Source: an uncultured Campylobacter sp.
Lineage (GTDB): Bacteria > Campylobacterota > Campylobacteria > Campylobacterales > Campylobacteraceae
NCBI RefSeq assembly: GCF_938041645.1
Contig: NZ_CALIST010000003.1
Span: forward strand, 1-17,612
Direction of reading: 5' to 3'
DNA: 17,612 nt
The translations under genes and the position numbers were made by a program. The stretch's first letter is position 1, and the number at the start of each line of letters is the position of its first letter. Shown here piece by piece: positions 5,289 to 11,849 of this stretch. A model generated the notes under the pieces. That model ran no database searches. It was not told the origin of the DNA and was given only the letters and a program-made list of their open reading frames with translations.

Positions 5289-7641
5289 AAATTTTATCTT
5301 TAATGCGCGCAAACAGGGAGGTTCCGCACGAAATTTAAACTTACGTTGCGACCCGGGCGCAAGCAAGCGGAGCTTTGGCGCGCATCGCGATCTAGTCGCA
5401 TTTGGACACCGGCATTTGCCGGGCGCTAGCTACGACGATCTCGGCGCATGCAAGCATGGGCTCTTGCGAAGTATTAGATGTCGCGATGTCGGAGCGGGCG
5501 GGCACAGGCTCTTGCGTGATACTAAATGTTATGATTTCGCTGCTTGCATAGACAGGCTCTTTCGGGACATCGGATGCTGCGATCTTAGCGCAAGCGGATA
5601 TAGCCTTTCGCAGGACATCGGGCGCCGTGGTTTTGCCGTACCGAAATATGAACTGCGCAGCCACGTGAACTGCGATTATATCGTGAGCGTGCTCTTGAAC
5701 GGCGCAGTGCGCTACGGTTTTGCAGCGCGAAATTCGGCGCTATTACGCGGCGATACATACTGCGGCTCTAGCCCGAGTACTTACTTACGGTGCAGTTCTG
5801 GCGTGGGCGCTTGCTTACGGTGCCTTGGCTCGAACCGATATGCCCGCTCACGCCGCGACTCGGGTGCGAGTGTCAGCTTGCGATGCAGCTCTAACGCGAA
5901 CGATCCTTTGCAGCGCGTATCCGATCGCCCTACTCGTACCGCCCGCCTGCATTGTGGATTTGGTGCAAACCCAGACGCCCGTCTGTGTTGTGGATTTGGC
6001 GCAGATTATTTTAAAAATTCAGGCGGAATTTCTACGCGAAATTTCAAAATTTCCGCTTCAAATTTTACGAGAAATTTTAAAAATCCAGCTCGCAATTCGG
6101 ACGCCGAGCCAGCGCAAAGCTTTAAAAATCCAAATTTCGCACATGATTTCTTGCAAAGCGCTAAAAGCTACGATCAAAATTCCACTCAGGGTTTTTCGCA
6201 AAGCGACAGAAGCGTCAAATCAAACTCCGAGCTGGGCTTCTCGCAAAGCGTTAAAAATTACGAGCAAAATTTCCCGCTAAACCTCTTACAAAGCGCCAAG
6301 AATTCCGATCAAGGTCAAAATTCCAAACCCGCCTCCGCGCAAAGCCGCGCCGAGCTAAATTCTAAACCGAGCTTTTCGCAGAGCGCTAAAAATTCCGATC
6401 GGAATTCCAAAGTTAATTCCATGCAAAATCAAACAGATTCCGTTTCGCCACAGGAGCTCAAAAATCTGGAGCCGTGCGGGGCGCAGCGGCAAGAGCTAGG
6501 CTTTTACGCGCCTAAATTTAAAGATGAGCGCGCTAGGAATTTTTTCTCCCATCCGATGCGCGCCTTCGTTCTTTGCGCCTGCTTTTTTGCGGCGCTGGGC
6601 GCGCTTAGCTTTTTAGCACCCGATGCGCTGGCGATTAATTATGTCGGCGCTCATAAGTTTTACTTTCTGTTTTTGGCGCCTTCGTGCATCTACGCGGCGT
6701 TTTTGCTTACCGCGCTGCCCGATTGGACGAACTTCGAGGGCTCGCTAAAGCCCGTCTCGCTTGCTTTTGCCGCCTGCCTGATCGTGGCTTTTATCGCGAG
6801 CTTTTTAAATTTACGGCTTGCGGCAGCGATCACGGGGCTGTTTTGGGCGATATTTTTCATCTTTGCGGCATGGCTTTTGTGGCTGGATAAGAACTCGAAT
6901 AATTTTAGCATCCTATCAGTCCTTGCGGCGCTTTGTGCCTGCTCTGCGGCCTATGGCGCGAGCGGAGATGAGAAGTTTTTGCTCAGCTTCGTGCATATCA
7001 ACGTCGCGGCGATCGCCGTCGTAAGCTACCGCATAAGCGTCGTCATCGGCAACGAAGCGCTAAGAGAGGGCGGGCTGAAGGACGCCGTTTTTATTCCAAA
7101 TTTTATCTACAAAAATTTAGCCGCTTTCCTTGCTTTCGCTTTGGCGCTCGCGACGCCATTTTTAAGCGAGGCGACATGCGGATTTATCGCGCTTGGCATC
7201 GGGTTTTTGTTTTTGGCGAAACTTCGAGAGCTACACTACATCGAAATTTTAAGCCGCCACTATATGGCGTTTTACTACGCGTTGCAGGCTGCGTGCGCGG
7301 CAGGATACCTGTGGCTGGGCGCGGCGCTGATCCGCGGGGGATACGCTGCCGCGCCGCTGCACGTCATCGCGATCTGTTATATCTACGGAGCGATACTTTT
7401 CGTAGGAATGGTCGCCGGACAGCGCCACAGCGGAATTTCGCCGCTAAACTTCCCGCGCCTAAGCCGCGCGGCGCTCGTTTTAGCTCTGCTCGCGGGGGTT
7501 TTAAGAGCCGTTTTTGCTGGCGAAAGCTTTGTTTTATACGTGATGATCCCCTCGGCGCTTTTCATCGCCGCGGTCGCGCTATATCTGATAAATTTCATCC
7601 CGATCTTTCTGAAAAATCCTTTCAGCGCGGATCCGGATTGA
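5281..7641 (+). CDS. NnrS-family membrane protein with a ~420-residue repeat-built, cysteine-rich N-terminal extension
   Basis: Residues 421-786 form an NnrS-like domain: HPMRAF before the first membrane helix, an early segment ending AAFLLTALPDWTNFEG, and about eleven or twelve hydrophobic segments in all. NnrS proteins are heme- and copper-containing membrane proteins linked to nitric oxide stress and denitrification, and normally have about 400 residues. Here a further 420 residues precede the domain. Residues 35-130 are 16-residue repeats, 167-186 ten-residue repeats, 221-244 twelve-residue repeats, 251-272 eleven-residue repeats and 290-379 fifteen-residue repeats rich in Gln, Ser, Lys and Asn. 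About sixteen cysteines fall in residues 1-245. There is no signal peptide. The start at 5281 has GGGGGAG upstream and overlaps the ATPase stop, and no good later start is visible (the ATG at 6421 lacks a ribosome site). Other frames are also open here, so translation of the extension is likely but unproven. Confidence 0.8.
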   Translation: MSRNFIFNARKQGGSARNLNLRCDPGASKRSFGAHRDLVAFGHRHLPGASYDDLGACKHGLLRSIRCRDVGAGGHRLLRDTKCYDFAACIDRLFRDIGCCDLSASGYSLSQDIGRRGFAVPKYELRSHVNCDYIVSVLLNGAVRYGFAARNSALLRGDTYCGSSPSTYLRCSSGVGACLRCLGSNRYARSRRDSGASVSLRCSSNANDPLQRVSDRPTRTARLHCGFGANPDARLCCGFGADYFKNSGGISTRNFKISASNFTRNFKNPARNSDAEPAQSFKNPNFAHDFLQSAKSYDQNSTQGFSQSDRSVKSNSELGFSQSVKNYEQNFPLNLLQSAKNSDQGQNSKPASAQSRAELNSKPSFSQSAKNSDRNSKVNSMQNQTDSVSPQELKNLEPCGAQRQELGFYAPKFKDERARNFFSHPMRAFVLCACFFAALGALSFLAPDALAINYVGAHKFYFLFLAPSCIYAAFLLTALPDWTNFEGSLKPVSLAFAACLIVAFIASFLNLRLAAAITGLFWAIFFIFAAWLLWLDKNSNNFSILSVLAALCACSAAYGASGDEKFLLSFVHINVAAIAVVSYRISVVIGNEALREGGLKDAVFIPNFIYKNLAAFLAFALALATPFLSEATCGFIALGIGFLFLAKLRELHYIEILSRHYMAFYYALQAACAAGYLWLGAALIRGGYAAAPLHVIAICYIYGAILFVGMVAGQRHSGISPLNFPRLSRAALVLALLAGVLRAVFAGESFVLYVMIPSALFIAAVALYLINFIPIFLKNPFSADPD
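5383..5670 (+). repeat. Six diverged 48-bp tandem repeats (16 residues each) in the NnrS extension
   Basis: Units start at 5383, 5431, 5479, 5527, 5575 and 5623. The reading-frame consensus is roughly x-x-D-(L/V/F)-x-A-x-x-(H/D/Y)-x-L-x-x-D-I-x. Units 3 to 5 begin with Cys, and the best agreement is among units 2 to 5 (for example CRDVGAGGHRLLRDTK and CYDFAACIDRLFRDIG). The minus strand is also open across the array and encodes its own 16-residue repeat ending in (K/Q)EP(V/M). Confidence 0.8.
5779..5838 (+). repeat. Two 30-bp tandem repeats in the NnrS extension
   Basis: Units at 5779-5808 and 5809-5838 both contain CTTACGGTGC and encode TYLRCSSGVG and ACLRCLGSNR. A third LRCSS occurs downstream near 5876-5890 outside the array. 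Confidence 0.6.
5941..6012 (+). repeat. Two 36-bp tandem repeats in the NnrS extension
   Basis: Units at 5941-5976 and 5977-6012 encode ARLHCGFGANPD and ARLCCGFGADYF. The shared core TGTGGATTTGG and nearby positions are nearly identical in the DNA, so this duplication is relatively recent. Confidence 0.75.
6031..6096 (+). repeat. Two 33-bp tandem repeats in the NnrS extension
   Basis: Units at 6031-6063 and 6064-6096 encode STRNFKISASN and FTRNFKNPARN. The DNA is AT-richer than the cysteine-rich repeats upstream, marking the change of composition within the extension. Confidence 0.65.
6148..6417 (+). repeat. Six 45-bp tandem repeats (15 residues each) in the NnrS extension
   Basis: Units start at 6148, 6193, 6238, 6283, 6328 and 6373. 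The reading-frame consensus is about (F/L)-(S/L)-Q-S-(A/V)-K-(N/S)-(Y/S)-(D/E)-Q-N followed by four variable residues. Unit 5 is the most diverged. In the DNA the core CGCAAAGCG is well kept. The product would be a hydrophilic, probably disordered linker just before the first membrane helix region. Confidence 0.8.
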
Positions 7642-7668
7642 TGCTCATCAAAGCGGGTTTGCTAAATT

Positions 7669-7679
7669 TTAGCTACAAT
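7669..7679 (+). promoter_or_regulatory. Probable promoter of the cupin gene
   Basis: TACAAT (7674-7679) preceded by AAATTTTAGC has the T-rich extended -10 layout used in Campylobacter. Transcription would start near 7686, about 20 bases before the ATG at 7708. No terminator is seen between the nnrS stop (7641) and this site. Confidence 0.5.
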
Positions 7680-7707
7680 CGATCAAATTTCATTTCAAGG
7701 AGAGCTT

Positions 7708-8037
7708 ATGCAACACATCAAAAATATCGACGCCGCTAAGGCCGTAGAGCTTGCTTCGCTAGTCGAAGTGGCCCCTCATAAGGTGATTTCGCGCACCCTT
7801 GCGCAAAATCCCGCGCTGAATATGACCCTTTTCGCTTTCGACGGCGGCGAGGAGATCAGCTCGCACAAATCCGACGGCGACGCGTTCGTTTACGTGCTTG
7901 AGGGGGAGGGTGATTTCACGATCGACGGGCAGAAGCACCGCGTAAAAGCGGGGCAAAGCATCGTCATGCCTGCGGGCTTGCCGCACGCGATCTTTGCGCC
8001 GGTGCCGTTTAAGTGGTTTTTAGCGGTGGTTTTTTAG
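7708..8037 (+). CDS. Small single-domain cupin protein
   Basis: A 109-residue protein matching the cupin_2 fold. The first cupin motif is visible as SSHKSDGDAFVYVLEGEG (H53), the second as IVMPAGLPHAIFA (H93), separated by the usual short strand pair around FTIDGQKHRVKAG. H53 and H93 are plausible metal ligands. The first motif has only one histidine of the usual HxH, so metal binding may be altered. Such proteins are often enzymes or sensors of small molecules, and no substrate can be inferred. A strong ribosome site AAGGAGAG precedes the ATG. The gene has its own likely promoter and is followed by a long hairpin, so it is probably transcribed alone or with read-through from nnrS. Confidence 0.88.
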   Translation: MQHIKNIDAAKAVELASLVEVAPHKVISRTLAQNPALNMTLFAFDGGEEISSHKSDGDAFVYVLEGEGDFTIDGQKHRVKAGQSIVMPAGLPHAIFAPVPFKWFLAVVF

Positions 8038-8050
8038 CCTATAAGTTTAA

Positions 8051-8082
8051 GGGCGGGTCAAATTTTAAAATTTAGCCCGCCC
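8051..8082 (+). terminator. Long near-perfect hairpin after the cupin gene, possible terminator
   Basis: GGGCGGGT (8051-8058) pairs with GCCCGCCC (8075-8082), and the interior AAATTTTAAAATTT (8060-8073) is itself a palindrome. The whole 32 bases fold as one stem with a single mismatch. It starts 13 bases after the cupin stop. A U-run does not follow on either strand, so rho-independent termination would be weak. It may instead protect the 3' end or act on both strands. Confidence 0.5.
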
Positions 8083-8510
8083 GCCGCTTCATAAAATTTT
8101 ATCAGAAATTCCATTTGCAGGGCTATTCTGCCTGTTTTGACTGCTCCCGCTCACCCTCGCAAAATTTTAAAATTTAGAAACGTTTAAATTTTACTTTTAC
8201 AGCGCCCAAGAATTTCGCCGAGTTTGCACGCCGCGCGGGAGCTGAAAATAACGCATCGCGTTCGCGCGCTGTGTCTAGCTCCGAAATCGCACGCTTGAGC
8301 TCGCATCGCAAGTCAAATCCATAGCTCGCGCATTAAATTTTGAAGTCGCGCCAGGCGCGCAATACATATCGGGCGAGTAGAGCAGACGGGCGCTGTAGTA
8401 GGGTAAACCCGCCGAGTGCGCAATGCGCGGCCTAGCTCATAGATCGAGAGTTAAATTTAAAGGCCGTGTCCGGAGCGAAATGCACGTCAAAGTAGCCTAA
8501 ATTTTAAAAT
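8083..8510. other. Intergenic region between the convergent cupin and recJ genes, no gene recognised
   Basis: About 430 bases with no frame I can support. It holds the 12-base palindrome ATAAAATTTTAT (8091-8102), a copy of AAATTTTAAAATTT (8162-8175), and a degenerate direct duplication (8318-8495). It also holds the 18-base palindrome CTAAATTTTAAAATTTAG (8497-8514), which overlaps the recJ stop codon and may take part in ending recJ transcription. Confidence 0.6.
8318..8495 (+). repeat. Degenerate direct duplication (units 8318-8380 and 8436-8495)
   Basis: The two units of about 60 bases align over most of their length, sharing CATAG, TCG, TTAAATTT and GCG blocks and a final AGTAG. Read in the matching frame they give SIARALNFEVAPGAQYISGE and LIDRELNLKAVSGAKCTSK, both ending in TAG. 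They could be remnants of a repeated coding segment or a decayed repeat family. No intact gene is visible. Confidence 0.45.
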
Positions 8511-10091
8511 TTAGCTCTCGCTCGGGGTGAGTTCTTTGATGATGAGCTCGGGCGTGATCGTGCCGCGGAAGTTGTTTTTGCTAATCGTAAAGATCACATC
8601 CACCCGCTCGCCCGCGCGCGGCAAAAAGTCGTAGTTAAAAAACAGCGCTTCGACGCTGCCGCCGTTTTTATCAAGCGCCATTTTGATATGTTTGCCCTCC
8701 TTGCCGATCTCCCTGATGTTGCGGGCGCGCGCGCCTTTGATACAAAAGAGCGGGCGCGGATTTTTCTGCCCGTACGGCTCATAAAATTCCAAAATTTCAA
8801 GCAGCTCGAAGTCTATCTGCGACGCGTCCAGCTCGCCCAGCAGATCGTCTTGCGCACTAAAATCGCTCAGATCCTTGGGCGTTATACGCTCATTTACGCG
8901 CCGCTTAAACTCCTGAAGCAGCGCAGGATCGATCCCCACGCCCGCAGCGCCCTTGTGTCCGCCGAAGGTCGTTAAAATTTCGCTTTGCGAGGAGATCAGC
9001 TCTAAAATATCGAATTTACCGATGCTGCGCGCGCTTCCTTTGGCGCGCGAGTCGCTTACGCTAAAGACGATCGCGGGCTTTTTGTAAGTCTTGCTTAGGC
9101 GGCTTGCGACGATGCCGATGATCCCTTCGTGCCACTGCGGACCCCACACGACGATGACGTTGTCGCTCGGATCTACGCTTTTTACGATCTCGTCGTAGAG
9201 GTTTTTCTCCTCCTCTTTGCGCGAGTTGTTGATCGAATTTATCGTCTCTAGGTAATGGTTTGCCTCTCTGATATTTTTGGCGCATAGGAAGTTATACGAC
9301 ATCGTCGCATCGTCCATCCGCCCCGTGCAGTTGATTAGCGGCGCGATCGTGTAGCTGATATCGTCGAATTCGAAGTGTTTTTTAAAATAATGCTCTTTAA
9401 TCGCCTTGAAGCAGGCGCGGTTCGAGCTATTTAGCCGCTTGATGCCGAAGCGCAAAAGCGCGCGGTTCATATCGCGCAACTCCATCATATCGGCGATTAT
9501 GGCGATGATGAGGATATCCATCGAACTTGCCATATCGTAGTTCACGCCGAGGGTTTCTTTTAGCGCGCCTACGAGATACCACGCTACCTGCGCACCGCAA
9601 ATTTCGATATTTGGAAAGGTGCAATCGGGCTGCTTTGGGTTGATTATCGCATAAGCTCTAGGCAGCACGGGCGGGGGCATGTGATGATCGGTGATGATGA
9701 GATCGATCCCCTTTTGAGCGCAAATTTCGGCAGCTTCCGTCGCGGAGGTGCCGTTATCTACCGTGATGATGAGATCCACATCCTCAAGCTCGCCTATGAT
9801 CTCGCTGTTTAGCCCGTATCCGTCGGTAAAGCGGTTTGGTATCTTGATAACGTAATCCGCGCCTATTTGATTAAAAAAATCGCTCATTATGACGGTGCTT
9901 ACGATACCGTCGACGTCGTAATCGCCGACTACGGCTATGCGCTGGTTTTCTTCGATGGCAGTTTTTATGCGCAAAGCCGCCTTATAGGTATCTTTCAGAT
10001 CGCAGGGTAAGGGAATTTCAGAAATTTTAGTATGCCGATCGTTCGCAAATCTCGATTTTAGAATTTCCCTTATCTCATTTTTACCTAGCAT
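8511..10091 (-). CDS. recJ: Single-stranded-DNA-specific exonuclease RecJ
   Basis: RecJ is the 5'-to-3' single-strand DNA exonuclease of recombination and mismatch/base-excision repair. The 526-residue protein has the DHH-superfamily motifs in order: GDYDVDG (D57, D59, D61), a VDNG aspartate (D112), TDHH (D135, H136, H137), a later ADMMELRDMNR, and the GGHKGAAG motif of the DHHA1 domain (residues 377-384). It is somewhat shorter than E. coli RecJ. The C-terminal part after about residue 400, with ELDASQIDFELLEILEFYEP and FCIKGA, corresponds to the OB-fold region. The start overlaps the end of pyrG by 11 bases, so the two are co-transcribed from the pyrG promoter. The pyrG-recJ pairing is also found in C. 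jejuni. Confidence 0.97.
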   Translation of the reverse strand: MLGKNEIREILKSRFANDRHTKISEIPLPCDLKDTYKAALRIKTAIEENQRIAVVGDYDVDGIVSTVIMSDFFNQIGADYVIKIPNRFTDGYGLNSEIIGELEDVDLIITVDNGTSATEAAEICAQKGIDLIITDHHMPPPVLPRAYAIINPKQPDCTFPNIEICGAQVAWYLVGALKETLGVNYDMASSMDILIIAIIADMMELRDMNRALLRFGIKRLNSSNRACFKAIKEHYFKKHFEFDDISYTIAPLINCTGRMDDATMSYNFLCAKNIREANHYLETINSINNSRKEEEKNLYDEIVKSVDPSDNVIVVWGPQWHEGIIGIVASRLSKTYKKPAIVFSVSDSRAKGSARSIGKFDILELISSQSEILTTFGGHKGAAGVGIDPALLQEFKRRVNERITPKDLSDFSAQDDLLGELDASQIDFELLEILEFYEPYGQKNPRPLFCIKGARARNIREIGKEGKHIKMALDKNGGSVEALFFNYDFLPRAGERVDVIFTISKNNFRGTITPELIIKELTPSES

Positions 10092-11712
10092 TTTTTATAG
10101 ATGCTTCGATAAAGCCCAAAATAGCGGGATTTGGGCGCACTAGACGGCTGGTAAATTCCGGGTGAAACTGCACGCCCAGAAAAAACGGATGATTTTTTAG
10201 CTCGACCGCTTCGATAAGCCCGTCGCTCTCGCCGCAGACGATAAGCCCGTGCTTTTCAAAATCGGCGCGGTACTTCGGATTGGCTTCATATCGGTGGCGG
10301 TGGCGCTCGCGGATAGTTTTTTGCTCGCCGTAAATTTTACTCAAAAGCGAGCCTTTTTTGACGTCGCAGTCATAGCCACCCAGCCGCATAGTGCCGCCCA
10401 TAGGGGATTTGTGCGTTCGGATCTGCTTTTTGCCGCTCGCGTCGATAAAGCTGTCGATGAGGTAGATTACCGGATCTTCGGTCTGCGGGTCAAATTCCGA
10501 GGAGTTAGCGTTTTTCAGTTTTAAGACATTGCGCGCAAACTCCACCATTGCAAGCTGCATCCCCAGGCAGATGCCCAAAAATGGCACCTTATGCACCCGC
10601 GCGTAGTTTATGGCTAAAATTTTACCCTCTATCCCGCGCGAGCCGAAGCCGCCCGCGACTAAAATTCCGTTTACGTCGCGGAAAATTTCATCCACATTCG
10701 CAGCTTCGATTTTTTCACTATCGATCCACTTCAAATTTATCCGCGTATCAAGCGTCGCGCCCGCGTGGATGATCCCTTCGGTGAGGGATTTGTAGCTTTC
10801 TTTTAGATCGATATATTTACCGACGAAGGCGATCGTGGTTTCATTCGTAGGCACGATGACGCGCTTAACGAGGCTGTCCCAGTTGCTCATATCGACTTCG
10901 AGCTTGTTTAAGCTTAAAGTCTCCGCGATCGGCGTTAAAATATCCTGTTTCAAAAACGCAAGCGGGATCTGATAGATGCTCGCGCTATCTGGGCTTTCGA
11001 TGACGCAGTTTTTATCCACGCCGCAGCTTAGCGCGATCTTATCTTTAAGCGCGCGATTTAGCGGCATTTCGGAGCGGCAGATTATCATATCGGGGCTGAT
11101 ACCGATACGACGCAGCTCACCTACGCTGTGCTGCGTAGGCTTGGTTTTGAGCTCGCCCGCTACCTTGATGAAAGGCACGAGCGTGAGGTGGATATTCATC
11201 GTATTTACTCTGCCAAGCTCCACTCTCATCGCGCGGATCGCCTCTAAAAACGGCAGCCCCTCGATGTCGCCCACGGTGCCTCCGATCTCGACGATCAGCA
11301 CGTCGTTACCCTCGCCCGCCTTTTTTATGCGGCGCACGATCTCGCCTACGATGTGAGGGATCACCTGGATCGTCTTGCCCAGATAATCGCCCCTGCGCTC
11401 CTTTTCGATGACGGAGCTGTAAACTTTGCCCGTGGTGAAGTTGTTGTCTTGGCTTAAATTTTCATCCAAGAACCGCTCATAATGCCCCAAATCCAGATCG
11501 GTCTCCGCGCCGTCGTCGGTTACGAAAACCTCTCCATGCTCCAGCGGGCTCATGGTGCCCGGATCGACGTTGATATAAGGATCCGCCTTTAGGATGCGCA
11601 CCTTTTGCCCCGCGTGCTTTAAAAGCGTCGCGATCGACGCCGCCGCAATGCCCTTGCCCAGCGAGCTCAGCACTCCGCCGGTGACGAAAATATATTTCGT
11701 TTGTTTTGCCAT
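10081..11712 (-). CDS. pyrG: CTP synthase (glutamine-hydrolysing)
   Basis: PyrG makes CTP from UTP, ATP and glutamine, the last step of pyrimidine nucleotide synthesis. The 543-residue protein has normal length. The N-terminal synthetase domain starts with FVTGGVLSSLGKG (P-loop) and contains SPLEHGEVFVTDDGAETDLD and EIGGTVGDIEGLPF. The C-terminal class I glutamine amidotransferase domain has the nucleophile in GICLGMQ (C382) and the His-Glu pair in QFHPEF (H517, E519). The start ATG at 11712 has AGGA six bases upstream. An IDSFID segment and the polar insert around residues 395-415 are within family variation. It is the first gene of a pyrG-recJ operon with a good -10 box upstream. Confidence 0.98.
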   Translation of the reverse strand: MAKQTKYIFVTGGVLSSLGKGIAAASIATLLKHAGQKVRILKADPYINVDPGTMSPLEHGEVFVTDDGAETDLDLGHYERFLDENLSQDNNFTTGKVYSSVIEKERRGDYLGKTIQVIPHIVGEIVRRIKKAGEGNDVLIVEIGGTVGDIEGLPFLEAIRAMRVELGRVNTMNIHLTLVPFIKVAGELKTKPTQHSVGELRRIGISPDMIICRSEMPLNRALKDKIALSCGVDKNCVIESPDSASIYQIPLAFLKQDILTPIAETLSLNKLEVDMSNWDSLVKRVIVPTNETTIAFVGKYIDLKESYKSLTEGIIHAGATLDTRINLKWIDSEKIEAANVDEIFRDVNGILVAGGFGSRGIEGKILAINYARVHKVPFLGICLGMQLAMVEFARNVLKLKNANSSEFDPQTEDPVIYLIDSFIDASGKKQIRTHKSPMGGTMRLGGYDCDVKKGSLLSKIYGEQKTIRERHRHRYEANPKYRADFEKHGLIVCGESDGLIEAVELKNHPFFLGVQFHPEFTSRLVRPNPAILGFIEASIKNAR

Positions 11713-11744
11713 AAGTTTTCCTAAATTTTGATATTAATGTCGCG

Positions 11745-11750
11745 ATTATA
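11745..11750 (-). promoter_or_regulatory. Promoter of pyrG-recJ
   Basis: On the minus strand a perfect TATAAT lies at 11750-11745, preceded by AAAAGAAGT. It would start transcription near 11738, about 26 bases before the pyrG ATG. No -35 box is recognised. Confidence 0.6.
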
Positions 11751-11807
11751 ACTTCTTTTAGGTTAAAGCACACTAAGCTAGAATTTGAAAATTTTAGAAA
11801 TTTACGG

Positions 11808-11813
11808 CAAAAT
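11808..11813 (+). promoter_or_regulatory. Possible -10 box for the DUF945-like gene
   Basis: CAAAAT at 11808-11813, preceded by the T-rich AATTTTAGAAATTTACGG, sits about 35 bases before the start codon. It is a weak match, offered because a promoter is needed in this divergent gap. Confidence 0.25.
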
Positions 11814-11849
11814 ACGACCCAAATAAATTTTAAATTTAAAGGAGAGATG

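Noticed and set aside
5383..6417. CRISPR array in the repeat-rich stretch
   Set aside because: The repeats are contiguous, diverged tandem units without unique spacers, and their periods differ between blocks.
7176..7739. 187-codon plus frame overlapping the 3' part of nnrS and the cupin start
   Set aside because: Arg-rich product in the wrong frame over a well-supported membrane domain and the cupin. The frame is open because of composition.
8038..8510. tRNA or structured ncRNA in the cupin-recJ gap
   Set aside because: No cloverleaf or T-loop-like signal was found; only palindromes and a degenerate duplication are present.
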